DNA of 64,000 nt from Desulfofustis limnaeus (GCF_023169885.1 NZ_AP025516.1:3761501-3825500), one strand, 5' to 3'; shown: positions 37,111 to 48,006, counted from the first letter of the stretch. Notes: a model not told the origin generated them from the letters alone. Made by a program: numbers and translations.

Positions 37111-38571
37111 CTATCCGGCCGGCATGATACGCCGCGGCAGGGCCAGCCCTTTTTCCAGGTTGAAGGCCGCCCGTAACAAGAGACCCTCTTGAAAATGTGG
37201 GCCTTGCAGTTGAATGCCGATTGGCAACCCCGATGAGTGGAAGCCTCCCGGTACCGACATGCCCGGCAACCCGGCCAGGTTCGTCGACAAGGTGAACATA
37301 TCGGACAGGTAGAGGGCAAGCGGATCGTCGGACTTGGTCCCCTTGGGCCAAGCCGGTGTCGGCGTCACCGGTGATAGCAGCAAATCACACGACTCCCAGG
37401 CCGTGTTGAAATCCTGCAGGATCAGCGTTCTCACTTGCGAGGCCTTTTTGTAATAGGCATCATAATAGCCCGACGATAAGGCGTAGGTGCCGATCAGGAT
37501 ACGGCGCTTCACCTCATCGCCAAACCCTTTCGATCGGGTGTTTTTGTAGAGATCCAGTAAGGTGTCGGCCTGTTTGTCTCGGTACCCGTAGGCGACGCCG
37601 TCATAACGGGCGAGGTTGGAACTCGCCTCGGCCGGTGCGATCAAATAATAGGCGGCAACGGCATACTCACTGTGGGGAAGCGCGACCTCGACAATTTCCG
37701 CACCCACGGAACGAAGCACCTCGACACCACCAGCCACCGTTTTCTCAACTTCTGGATCAAGCCCCTCGGCAAAATATTCACGGGGGAGGCCAACCCGTAC
37801 CCCCCTCATCCCCTCCACCAGATATGAAGAGTAATCTTCAACGGGGCGGTTCACCGAGGTGGAATCCCGGTTGTCGTAACCCGACACAACCTGCATCATC
37901 AATGCACAATCGGCAACATCACGAGTGATCGGCCCGATTTGGTCGAGAGAGGAGGCAAAGGCAACCAGACCGAAGCGCGAGACCCGTCCATAGGTCGGCT
38001 TCATACCGACGATACCGCACAGGCTTGCCGGCTGTCGAATCGAGCCTCCGGTGTCGGAGCCAAGCGACGCCAGCACTTCTCCGGCAGCCACCGAAGCGGC
38101 GGAGCCGCCCGAAGAACCGCCGGCAACGTAATCGGTGTTCCACGGGTTGCCGGGGGTACCGAAGGCGCAGGTCTCAGAGGTGGACCCCATGGCAAATTCG
38201 TCCATTGTGGTTTTGCCGACGATAACTGCCCCCGCTTGGACAACCTTCTCGACGACGGTTGCGTCGTAGGGAGGGATGAAATGAGCCAACATCGCCGAAC
38301 CACAGGTGGTGCGAACCCCCCGGGTACAGAGTAAGTCCTTTAGCGACAGCGGTATCCCCGTTAAGGCCCCGGCCTGGCCGGCAGCCAGCGAATGGTCGGC
38401 GGCATCGGCCTGTTGAAGCGCCTGTTCCTCGTCATAACTTATAAAGGCCTTCACCAGTGGCTCGACTTCTCTGAGTCTAGAGAGACAGCTTTTGGTGAGT
38501 TCTCGAGAGGTTAGATCACCTCTGGCGAGTTTCGTTCTCGCCTCGGCTATGGTTAACTCGTATGGTTCCAT
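37111..38571 (-). CDS. gatA: Glu-tRNA(Gln)/Asp-tRNA(Asn) amidotransferase subunit A
   Basis: An amidase-signature enzyme that supplies ammonia from glutamine to the transamidation reaction. The Ser-cisSer-Lys triad is visible: Lys in VGKTTMDEFAMGSTSE and the serines in AGGSSGGSAASVAAG. 486 residues, normal length. It follows gatC by 74 bp on the same strand. The third subunit, gatB, is 23 kb away on the other strand, so the complex is encoded in two places. Confidence 0.98.
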   Translation of the reverse strand: MEPYELTIAEARTKLARGDLTSRELTKSCLSRLREVEPLVKAFISYDEEQALQQADAADHSLAAGQAGALTGIPLSLKDLLCTRGVRTTCGSAMLAHFIPPYDATVVEKVVQAGAVIVGKTTMDEFAMGSTSETCAFGTPGNPWNTDYVAGGSSGGSAASVAAGEVLASLGSDTGGSIRQPASLCGIVGMKPTYGRVSRFGLVAFASSLDQIGPITRDVADCALMMQVVSGYDNRDSTSVNRPVEDYSSYLVEGMRGVRVGLPREYFAEGLDPEVEKTVAGGVEVLRSVGAEIVEVALPHSEYAVAAYYLIAPAEASSNLARYDGVAYGYRDKQADTLLDLYKNTRSKGFGDEVKRRILIGTYALSSGYYDAYYKKASQVRTLILQDFNTAWESCDLLLSPVTPTPAWPKGTKSDDPLALYLSDMFTLSTNLAGLPGMSVPGGFHSSGLPIGIQLQGPHFQEGLLLRAAFNLEKGLALPRRIMPAG

Positions 38572-38645
38572 GGTGGTAGGACCCTTGCTGTCACAAAGAG
38601 TGGTTCGAGAAAAAAGCCTGGGTAACCGCGTGAGGCCTGCCTGAT

Positions 38646-38930
38646 TTAAATTACTCGCGGTACGATGAAAGATTCATCATTATGCTGGGGGGCATTAGCC
38701 AGAGCTTCCTGGCGCGGCAAAGATGGCGCCACACGGTCTTCGCGAAAGGCATTGCTGGCAGCGAGAGCATGTGTTGTCGGTGCAACACCCTCGGTGTCCA
38801 GTTCGCTCAGCTTGTCAACATAGGACAAGATGGTATCCAGCTGTCCGGTCATCTGCCGCAACTGCGCTTCGGTCAATTGTAATCGCGCCAAATGGGCCAC
38901 GTGGCGAACCTCTTGTTCGGAAATACTCAT
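38646..38930 (-). CDS. gatC: Glu-tRNA(Gln)/Asp-tRNA(Asn) amidotransferase subunit C
   Basis: The 94-residue protein has the GatC pattern: VRHVAHLARLQLTEAQLRQM, then LDTILSYVDKLSELDTEGVAPTTH and a C-terminal FIVPRVI. GatC wraps around GatA and GatB and stabilises the complex. It lies between gatA and the HD-GYP regulator gene, 20 bp downstream of the latter. Confidence 0.95.
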   Translation of the reverse strand: MSISEQEVRHVAHLARLQLTEAQLRQMTGQLDTILSYVDKLSELDTEGVAPTTHALAASNAFREDRVAPSLPRQEALANAPQHNDESFIVPRVI

Positions 38931-38950
38931 GCGCTCTACTCACCCGTTCA

Positions 38951-40051
38951 TTAGTTCAGGATTTGTATGAAGTCATCCGTATGCAGGTTGTGTTCCGGCG
39001 TATAATCAACAATATTTCGTGTAAAGATGTCAACCACCCTGGTGTCAAACTGGGTTCCTGAACACCTTTTCAGCTCTTCGACAGCCTCCTGCATACTCAT
39101 ATTCCGCCGGTAGTTACGACGAGACGTCATGGCGTCGTAGCTATCTACCACAATGATAATTTTTGTCAAATCATCGAGATCCTCACCATACAAGCCATCG
39201 GGGTACCCCGTCCCGTCCATGCGTTCGTGATGGTGTCTGATAATAAACTGCTCCCGCTCCATAAAACCAAGCGGTTTAATGATGTTGGCTCCGACCGTTG
39301 GATGTTTCTTGATTAACTCCCACTCGTCTTCACTCAACTTACCGGGTTTCTGAATACAGGACAAATCGATCACCAGTTTACCGATATCATGAAACTGGGC
39401 CGCCCGACGCAGAACAACCAGATCCTGGTTGTTGAGCCCCATGGCCATACCGAGCATCATGGCGTACTCGGTTACGCGCAGGGTATGGCCGACGGTGTAG
39501 TAATCTTTTTCCTCCATGGCGTTCTGCAGACTGGCCATCAGCTGAATCGTCGCATTTTCAAGGCTATGACTGTAAGAGCGTAACAATTTGTTCTGCTCTT
39601 CCAGTTGCTGGGCCTTCTGCCTGATATCATCCTCCAGCGCCGCTTTATAGCGTCGCTCCTGCAGCACGTACATTCTTTTTTCGATCGCCCGTCGAATCTT
39701 GACGTTGAAAATATCAAGGTCTTCAATCGGCTTGGTGATGAAATCATAAGCGCCGAGGTTGATGGCCTTGATGGCATAATCCATCGAACCGGCACCGGTG
39801 AGAAATAAAACCGGTATCTCGTGACCCTTACCGTTGAGCTTCTGAATCGTTGCAAAACCGTCCATGTCCGGCATGTTGATGTCCAGAAGAACGACATCAA
39901 AGGAGTCATCGACCAACCGAACCGCTTCTCTGCCGCCGTTTACGGGGATAACCTGATGACCAAACATTTCCAGGATTTTCGCCACGGTGGTCCGTACCAT
40001 GGGATCGTCATCGGCGATCAATATCTTCGTCAATCGTTCAGCCACACCCAC
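38951..40051 (-). CDS. Response regulator with HD-GYP domain (second)
   Basis: Receiver: ILIADDDP, phospho-acceptor Asp in VVLLDINMPDMDG, and Lys in FITKPIED. A coiled-coil linker (about residues 135-180) leads to the HD-GYP domain, with QFHDIGKLV and HHHERMDGTGYP. A c-di-GMP phosphodiesterase is inferred. It resembles the protein at 155-1252 in layout but the two are not close copies. It sits just upstream of gatC with a 20-bp gap, so it may be the first gene of the gatC-gatA-hisC-cmk transcript, a chance association by function. Confidence 0.92.
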   Translation of the reverse strand: MGVAERLTKILIADDDPMVRTTVAKILEMFGHQVIPVNGGREAVRLVDDSFDVVLLDINMPDMDGFATIQKLNGKGHEIPVLFLTGAGSMDYAIKAINLGAYDFITKPIEDLDIFNVKIRRAIEKRMYVLQERRYKAALEDDIRQKAQQLEEQNKLLRSYSHSLENATIQLMASLQNAMEEKDYYTVGHTLRVTEYAMMLGMAMGLNNQDLVVLRRAAQFHDIGKLVIDLSCIQKPGKLSEDEWELIKKHPTVGANIIKPLGFMEREQFIIRHHHERMDGTGYPDGLYGEDLDDLTKIIIVVDSYDAMTSRRNYRRNMSMQEAVEELKRCSGTQFDTRVVDIFTRNIVDYTPEHNLHTDDFIQILN

Positions 40052-40139
40052 ATCCCCTTACCTAAGCTCTAGATCGCCCACCGTTTCGGGTCTAACCGGC
40101 CTTTTGTTCAGCGTTTTTCATCACCGCACCGTATGATAT

Positions 40140-40178
40140 AAAAAAAGGCTGTATTCTCCAAAAGGAAAATACAGCCCT
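40140..40178 (-). terminator. Rho-independent terminator after the YedE-type gene
   Basis: On the minus strand a 9-bp stem (40176-40168 with 40155-40147) is followed by a run of at least six T. It lies about 27 bp after the stop codon of the gene at 40205-41449. Confidence 0.9.
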
Positions 40179-40204
40179 CGGATGACCAGCGCTATACGCA
40201 GCTC

Positions 40205-41449
40205 TTACATCGGCACAATCAGCTTGTTGGTTTCCTCATTCCAGGTGACCACCAGATACCACAAAAGAAGAAAGACCGCGATGAGCAGAAGTGTCGGCCC
40301 ATAACCAAACACGTCGGGAAGATAGATATATTTCCCCAGTCCGCCGCTTGCTTCCAGGTCCATGTCCTGAAACCAAGCGGTAACCAAAGAGGTGGACAAG
40401 GCAAAAAATGGTACGACAATCATCAGTTTCACCTGTCCTTCGCCCACCCGCCAAAGGGTTCCGGAACCGCAACCACCGGCAAACATGGCGCCTATTCCGA
40501 AGATAAAACCACCGACCACACCGCCCCAGCCAAAGGTCCCCCGTACGTAATGAGCGGGATCGAGAACGGCGTAACCGTCGGCGCGAAGCGGAACGGCGTA
40601 CTTCAGGACAGCAGCACCGATAGCCACCACCAGGATGGACAGCATGACCGACTTGGCCATGGTACAATCTCCGGTCATATGTGGTTCTCGAAAACCCTGA
40701 ACCATGCACCAACGCCCCCGTTGCATAGCGTAACCGAGAGCGGCGGCAATCATGATGACGCCGCCGAGGGTGGCTATGTAATCACTGTCTTCGTTGGCCG
40801 CAAAAGCATAGGCCTTCCACACCAGAAAGACGATGGCAGCGATCCCGAGTAGAGACACGACAACCTTGGGGAACTCGATGGTTCTGGCGCCGCCATCACC
40901 CCAGCTAATGTGCTCCATCTCCAGATAAATCAACTTCAGTCCGAGGATGACGCCGAATACCAGTCCCAGCATCATGGCGAAACCGTTGGCGGACAAATTA
41001 CCGAGCGCGTTATAAAACCCGCCGACATTGCAGCCGCCGGCCATTGAGGCACCGATACCCATCAGGATACCGGCAATAACTGCTTTTATCATCTCTCGGT
41101 AGGGGGGAATGCGCAGGGCGAACTCACGGCCCAGGCAGGCGGAAATAAACGCGCCGAGAACGAAGCCGATACCGATCACCGATCCTGAATCGACGAGAAG
41201 CGAGCGCGGTGCCTCATAATAGAACCAGAAGATGCCAGCTTCAGTATCAAAGAGCGACGCCAGACCATAATACATCCAATCTCCCCAGTTACGCAGGGCA
41301 CCAACCGCCCCCCAGGGTCGCCACCAGGCCATGATAAGGACGGAAAGAAAACCGACCACTATACCGGTTACCGTGGGGTTCCACTCCGACTGACACAGGG
41401 CTTTATACAAGCCTTTCAACTTGCTCACCACAATGCTCTGCTCGCTCAT
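40205..41449 (-). CDS. YeeE/YedE-family sulfur-compound transporter
   Basis: A 414-residue polytopic membrane protein with about ten hydrophobic segments. Two related halves carry conserved glycine/cysteine motifs, AGGCNVGGFYNALG and AGGCGSGTLWRVG, and a third cysteine region near RGRWCMVQGF. YeeE/YedE proteins transport thiosulfate or related sulfur or selenium compounds, with the cysteines lining the pathway. It is divergent from tusA and dsrE-like genes across a 273-bp gap with a strong promoter. This gene set matches the YTD cluster of sulfur-disproportionating bacteria; a role in importing sulfane sulfur is inference. A selenium-related role (YedE/FdhT type) is the main alternative. Confidence 0.9.
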   Translation of the reverse strand: MSEQSIVVSKLKGLYKALCQSEWNPTVTGIVVGFLSVLIMAWWRPWGAVGALRNWGDWMYYGLASLFDTEAGIFWFYYEAPRSLLVDSGSVIGIGFVLGAFISACLGREFALRIPPYREMIKAVIAGILMGIGASMAGGCNVGGFYNALGNLSANGFAMMLGLVFGVILGLKLIYLEMEHISWGDGGARTIEFPKVVVSLLGIAAIVFLVWKAYAFAANEDSDYIATLGGVIMIAAALGYAMQRGRWCMVQGFREPHMTGDCTMAKSVMLSILVVAIGAAVLKYAVPLRADGYAVLDPAHYVRGTFGWGGVVGGFIFGIGAMFAGGCGSGTLWRVGEGQVKLMIVVPFFALSTSLVTAWFQDMDLEASGGLGKYIYLPDVFGYGPTLLLIAVFLLLWYLVVTWNEETNKLIVPM

Positions 41450-41496
41450 ACCGTCCCTCCAAAAAAGACAATTGAAGAAATAACTGCATGCCCGGA

Positions 41497-41525
41497 TTTT
41501 TACCTTTGCTCACCGGATTTGTCAA
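41497..41525 (-). promoter_or_regulatory. Predicted promoter of the YedE-type gene
   Basis: On the minus strand a perfect -35 TTGACA (41525-41520) and TAAAAA (41502-41497) are 17 bp apart, about 50 bp upstream of the start codon. The divergent tusA gene must use a separate promoter in the same gap. Confidence 0.65.
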
Positions 41526-41722
41526 CTCTGGTACCACTTCGAAACTAACGGCTTTTCCGTTGCTTTTTAAGGCTAACTTTGTTTTTATATAACTATTTAT
41601 GATGCTCAAAATCGAACCGGATATGATAGATTGATATCGTTGTGTAGCTTTCCCGCTGAAGGGATAATCTCGTTGTAATAAAGCGTTTTTTACCAGGTGA
41701 ATACACTACCAGGAGGTCTCCC

Positions 41723-41980
41723 ATGAGTGATGTAAAACAAGTTGCTGCAGACGTAAAGGCCGATTCAGTTCTCGATGCCAAAGGCTTAAGCTGCCCCATG
41801 CCGTTGCTTCGCACCAAAAAAGAGATAGGGAAACTCAAAAGCGGTCAGATCTTGCAGATCGACGGAACCGACCCGGGTTCACGGAACGATATTCCCGGCT
41901 GGTGTGAACGAGCCGGTCATGAGTACCTGGGAGAAAAGGAAGGCAGCGGCCATTTCAGCTTTTTTATCAAAAAGGGCTGA
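41723..41980 (+). CDS. tusA: TusA-family sulfur carrier protein
   Basis: The 85-residue protein has the TusA/SirA/YedF core: VLDAKGLSCPMPLLRTKKEI with the Cys-Pro sulfur-carrying motif (Cys near residue 27), then GQILQIDGTDPGSRNDIPGW. An N-terminal extension of about 15 residues precedes the core. TusA proteins carry persulfide to partners such as DsrE-type proteins. ATG at 41723 has AGGAGG upstream. It heads the plus-strand half of the sulfur cluster. The tusA name reflects family, not proof of tRNA thiolation. Confidence 0.92.
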   Translation: MSDVKQVAADVKADSVLDAKGLSCPMPLLRTKKEIGKLKSGQILQIDGTDPGSRNDIPGWCERAGHEYLGEKEGSGHFSFFIKKG

Positions 41981-42017
41981 TTTGACGAACCCCCTCTGAG
42001 GGTAAGACATACCTGTC

Positions 42018-42048
42018 GACCCCCTGTTCTACCATTGAAACGGGGGTC
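42018..42048 (+). other. Intercistronic hairpin between tusA and dsrE-like gene
   Basis: GACCCCC (42018-42024) pairs with GGGGGTC (42042-42048) around a 17-nt loop, in the 123-bp gap between tusA and the dsrE-like gene. No U-tract follows. It could set the relative mRNA level of tusA. Confidence 0.5.
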
Positions 42049-42103
42049 AGACGGTTGAACCAACAGCCGCTTTATTTCCGTACTATCAAAGAGGAGAATT
42101 GAG

Positions 42104-42418
42104 ATGGCCAAGAGTCTTGGTATTTTTGTGACCAATCCAGACTGCCTGCACCATGTCATTGGCATAACCAAGGCAGCAAAGGCAAAAGGGTCGAAAGTAA
42201 AAGTCTTTTTCACCTGGACCGCCACCCATAACGCGAAAGACAAGGCCTTTCCTGAGCTTTGTTCTCTTGCTGACGATGTTTCCATCTGCGTCGATAGTTA
42301 CAAGAAACAAGGGTACGACCCCGCTGATATACCCGAAGGCTTGACCGATAAAAAGATGGCTACTCAAGCGCAACACGGTATCATCATTGAAGATTACGAT
42401 TGTTATCTTAGTCTATAG
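42104..42418 (+). CDS. DsrE-like protein
   Basis: A 104-residue alpha/beta protein: LGIFVTNPDCLHHVIGITKA, then KVKVFFTWTATHN, ELCSLADDVSICVDSYKKQG and HGIIIEDYDCYLSL. Cysteines near residues 13, 51, 61 and 100 are candidates for persulfide binding. The fold and spacing match the DsrE/DsrF-like superfamily. ATG at 42104 is preceded by GAGGAG. It is nine bases upstream of the next gene. In the YTD-type arrangement it would receive sulfur from TusA; this is inference. Confidence 0.85.
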   Translation: MAKSLGIFVTNPDCLHHVIGITKAAKAKGSKVKVFFTWTATHNAKDKAFPELCSLADDVSICVDSYKKQGYDPADIPEGLTDKKMATQAQHGIIIEDYDCYLSL

Positions 42419-42427
42419 GAGGGGGTC

Positions 42428-42730
42428 ATGGAATATAAAAAGGTCTGTTTTCTTTACCGAAACAAAGACTATGCTGTCGACGGGATACGTTCTGCCTTGG
42501 GGCTCGCCGTGGAAAACATGTATTCATATGGTGTAGTCCTTGACAGTGAGTTGGAAAAGCTCGACGAGCACAACATGGAAAGCATTGAGATGCTCCGGGA
42601 TATGGAAGGAGAAATATTCACAACGGTTCCCGCCAATAACGAGAAAAACGGTTTCGAAATGATGACCCTCGAAGAGGTTGGCGAGAAGCTTCGTGAGATG
42701 GATATTGTCGTTCCCTACGGTTTGAAATAA
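42428..42730 (+). CDS. Conserved sulfur-cluster protein, possible DsrF-like fold
   Basis: A 100-residue protein with an N-terminal strand YKKVCFLYRN holding the only cysteine (Cys-6), then SALGLAVENMYSYGVVLDSEL and a C-terminal VGEKLREMDIVVPYGLK. The beta-alpha-beta pattern is similar to DsrE/F-type proteins, but I cannot name the family. ATG at 42428 has GGAGGG directly upstream. It is 9 bp after the dsrE-like gene and 11 bp before the 57-residue gene. Confidence 0.75.
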   Translation: MEYKKVCFLYRNKDYAVDGIRSALGLAVENMYSYGVVLDSELEKLDEHNMESIEMLRDMEGEIFTTVPANNEKNGFEMMTLEEVGEKLREMDIVVPYGLK

Positions 42731-42741
42731 AGAGGTATCTA

Positions 42742-42915
42742 ATGAAAATACTCAACATATACCGGTCAGAGCCTGACGATACCGTTAAAAAGCTCGTGGA
42801 AATAGTAAACAGAGACAGGGAAACAGATACTTTCGATCTCACCGTCGCAAACCCCGATTATGATGCTTTGGTCGATAAGATCTTTGAGGCCGATCAAACC
42901 ATTTGTTGGTGGTAA
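42742..42915 (+). CDS. 57-residue small protein ending in Cys-Trp-Trp
   Basis: ATG at 42742 (AGAGG at 42731-42735) opens a 57-residue frame ending TAA at 42915. The protein has an N-terminal strand MKILNIYRSEPDD, two amphipathic helices and a C terminus DQTICWW whose only cysteine is third from the end. It follows the 100-residue gene by 11 bp and is followed directly by a terminator, so it is the last gene of the cluster. The C-terminal cysteine resembles in placement the mobile-tail cysteines of DsrC and TusE; a sulfur-relay role is inference. Family not recognised. Confidence 0.75.
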   Translation: MKILNIYRSEPDDTVKKLVEIVNRDRETDTFDLTVANPDYDALVDKIFEADQTICWW

Positions 42916-42934
42916 TAGTTCTCCCGCTCTTTTT

Positions 42935-42967
42935 AAAGCGGATCCTTCTGGAGGATCCGCTTTTTTA
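42935..42967. terminator. Terminator between sulfur cluster and serine hydrolase
   Basis: AAAGCGGATCC pairs with GGATCCGC plus T-run (stem 42938-42945 with 42953-42960, 7-nt loop, six T at 42961-42966). An A-run ahead of the stem makes it potentially bidirectional for the convergent gene ending at 42978. Confidence 0.92.
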
Positions 42968-42977
42968 TTGTACCAAC

Positions 42978-44087
42978 TCACCCTCCAGTAATGAGGCCTC
43001 CCACCAAATTGTGGACGTCCGGTCTCATCATCCTAATACCTTCTTTCTCGTCTCCCTTATAGACACGATTCGTCAATAACACGATGATTACTTCTCGTAA
43101 GGGATCTATCCAAAAAGAGGTACCGGTATAACCAAGGTGGCCCACGCTATCCGGAGAAAAAAGATCACCGCTGCTAGAATTCTCCTTGGAAGGTGTTTGG
43201 AAACCAGCCGTCCAGTCTCCTTCCTTTTGCTTTTGTAAAGCACGAGCAAGCTGCTTGTGTGATACGGGTAAAAGAGACTCCTTACCTTTATAACAATCCA
43301 GGATCTCTTTACAGACGGCAAACACGCCAGGTGACGTTCCAAAAAGTCCCGCATGACCGCATATTCCCCCCAGTGCCCGGCAATTATCGTCATGCACGAT
43401 ACCGTAGAGCATAGAGCGGTCATCCACTGTCCGTGTGGCTACGAAGCTCCTATCGGTCAAGTCTGATGATCCAGGGAAAAGCAAATGATCTGCCACCCCC
43501 AAAGGTTCAGCTATAGAGGATTTCCAGAACTGATCAATTCTCATCACGCTAATTCGCTCAACAATAAAACCGAGCAATAGATAGCCCAGGTCACTGTAAA
43601 CAATGTCAGGTTTACCGGGTTGAGGAAATCGACACGTTGCCAGTACATCGATAACGATTTTTTTCTTATCCTCCAGATTGGAGGCCATGGCAAGCTCCCT
43701 ATCCAAACGCTGATGTGCCGGTAACCCAGACCGGTGCTTCATGAGCGATTCTACGGTAACGGAGCCCAAGGGGTGCTTTTTGAATTCATCAAAAAAGAAA
43801 GCTACCGTATCGTCCCACCTCAGTTTCTTGGCATCAATCAGATAGAGCAGAGAAAGAACGGTAACTAACGGTTTAGTTAACGATGCCAGATCAAAGAGAC
43901 TTTTTTCGCTCACCGACAAAAACGATAAATCATCACAATATCCGTAGTTTATCGTCGACTCGCGGTTAAACTGGTAGTTAGGTGCATAAAATGAGACGGA
44001 TGCGGCCGTAAAAACATTATAATTATAGTAAGTTGATAACCTGTTCCTGATTATCGTCGAGACGTCTCTATCCTCTTTCTCTGCCAT
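42978..44087 (-). CDS. Serine hydrolase, beta-lactamase/PBP class C family
   Basis: A 369-residue soluble protein with SxxK in DLASLTKPLV, a second motif YSDLGYLLLG in the usual YxN position (here YSD), and HRSGLPAHQR and GHAGLFGTSPG as family segments. The family covers D,D-peptidases, esterases and amidases. No signal peptide is seen, so a cytoplasmic location is likely. It occupies the place upstream of dnaN where dnaA is often found. It is not closely similar to the lipoprotein at 11534. Confidence 0.83.
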   Translation of the reverse strand: MAEKEDRDVSTIIRNRLSTYYNYNVFTAASVSFYAPNYQFNRESTINYGYCDDLSFLSVSEKSLFDLASLTKPLVTVLSLLYLIDAKKLRWDDTVAFFFDEFKKHPLGSVTVESLMKHRSGLPAHQRLDRELAMASNLEDKKKIVIDVLATCRFPQPGKPDIVYSDLGYLLLGFIVERISVMRIDQFWKSSIAEPLGVADHLLFPGSSDLTDRSFVATRTVDDRSMLYGIVHDDNCRALGGICGHAGLFGTSPGVFAVCKEILDCYKGKESLLPVSHKQLARALQKQKEGDWTAGFQTPSKENSSSGDLFSPDSVGHLGYTGTSFWIDPLREVIIVLLTNRVYKGDEKEGIRMMRPDVHNLVGGLITGG

Positions 44088-44396
44088 TCGTTAATATCCA
44101 TTATTTTATTGATATTTTTCTATTTTTCTACTACATTCAGGGCTTGTTTACAAGCGCAACAAAGTTGTTAGGACTATCCTTCCATCCTCATGTAGAATTT
44201 CAACACGTTATCAACATCGGTTTTGAAAAAGCTGTTTGTAATATGTTTAAACCTTTGTAGAAAAGTCTTTTTCCATAAATTTTCTTTTTTATCAAAATTC
44301 ATTGTTTAACAAAAAACACTTATATTTCAATATATTAAGGCTTAAATTAACAAATAAGAAGGATAATAATAACAATAAAATAATATAGGTACTATT
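44088..44396. other. AT-rich 309-bp gap upstream of dnaN
   Basis: No gene or tRNA is seen. The sequence is very AT-rich, notably 44220-44396. TTATCAACA (44208-44216) is one mismatch from the DnaA box TTATCCACA, and TTTTCTACA (minus strand near 44255) is another one-mismatch site, but no perfect box is present. It presumably holds the dnaN promoter and could be part of, or close to, the replication origin. Confidence 0.45.
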
Positions 44397-45527
44397 ATGA
44401 GTCTCCAACTAACGGTACAACGGAATGATTTAATGGAAGGTTTGGCCTTACTGCAGAATATTACGAATAAGCGGGGAACCATGGCCATCCTTTCAAACAT
44501 ACTGTTTGTCGCCGACGGTAATACTCTTGTTCTTACCGGAACAGATTTAGAAGTGGGCTTGCGTATAGCCATTCCTGCTGAAATTGACAACACAGGTTCT
44601 ATCACCCTGCCGTCAAAAAAGATATTTGAGATTGTCCGAGAATCGGGATCATCAGAGTTGCTCATCAATGAAACCGATAACAGTTGGGTTACCATAAAAG
44701 CTGGAAAAAGTATTTATAACCTTGCCGGCATACCAAGTGATGAATTCCCGTCTTTTCCGGAATTTGGGGAAGATGAGTTTATCTCTTTTGAAGGACATAT
44801 CTTTCTTGACCTCATTGATAAAGTAATCTTTTCCATTGCCGGTGAACAGGAAAATATCTATTCCCTGACTTCAGTACTATTGGAGAAGGAAAAGAGAGAA
44901 TCAGAATCATACTTGAGGATGGTATCATCAGATGGGCATCGACTTTCAATTATGGAAAAACAGGTGAGTGTCGATGTTGATGTCATTGGACTCATAGATA
45001 TGACCCTCATTCCCAAAAAGGGTATTCAAGAGTTGCGTAAATTCTGTGAAAACAGAGATGCCGTTGATATTTCTGTTACGACTAAACAACTCGTTGTCAA
45101 AGACGATAAAGCCGTAATGGTCGTTCGATTGAAACAAGGAGAATTTCCTCGTTATCAATCAATCGTTCAGGCGGTACCTTTAGAAAATCATATTCGCATC
45201 AACCGAATTTTATTCCTTGAGTCATTAAAAAGGATAAATCTTTTTACAGAAGATATTTTTCACACCATACAATTGCAGATATCGGGAAACACCATGGTGC
45301 TCTCGTCTCAAAACGCCGATCTCGGTAATGCAAGAGATGAGATTATTATTGAATACTCAGGAGAGCCACTCACCCTTGGGTTCAATTGTAGATATTTTAT
45401 TGAGACACTTCAGGTTATGGAATGTGAATTTGTAGACACCTATATCAATTCTGAAAACAGTCCGTGTTTGATGAAATCTGAAAGAGATAAAGGCTTTCTC
45501 AGCATCATCATGCCGATGCAATTGTAA
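44397..45527 (+). CDS. dnaN: DNA polymerase III beta sliding clamp
   Basis: A 376-residue clamp. Features include the N-terminal ITNKRGTMAILSNILFVADG, LTGTDLEVGLRIAIPA and the C-terminal MPMQL, the typical end of the beta clamp near its peptide-binding pocket. It encircles DNA and tethers polymerase III. It is followed by gyrB after 55 bp, with recF absent. dnaA is not upstream in this window. Confidence 0.97.
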   Translation: MSLQLTVQRNDLMEGLALLQNITNKRGTMAILSNILFVADGNTLVLTGTDLEVGLRIAIPAEIDNTGSITLPSKKIFEIVRESGSSELLINETDNSWVTIKAGKSIYNLAGIPSDEFPSFPEFGEDEFISFEGHIFLDLIDKVIFSIAGEQENIYSLTSVLLEKEKRESESYLRMVSSDGHRLSIMEKQVSVDVDVIGLIDMTLIPKKGIQELRKFCENRDAVDISVTTKQLVVKDDKAVMVVRLKQGEFPRYQSIVQAVPLENHIRINRILFLESLKRINLFTEDIFHTIQLQISGNTMVLSSQNADLGNARDEIIIEYSGEPLTLGFNCRYFIETLQVMECEFVDTYINSENSPCLMKSERDKGFLSIIMPMQL

Positions 45528-45573
45528 TAAATTCATCGATTTTCAAGGTTTTCACTAACTTCTTGTTTCATAG

Positions 45574-48006
<2,433 letters not shown>

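Noticed and set aside
44200-44260. DnaA boxes upstream of dnaN as proof of oriC
   Set aside because: Only two one-mismatch sites were seen, which is expected by chance in AT-rich DNA. The region is reported as a gap with low confidence, not as an origin.
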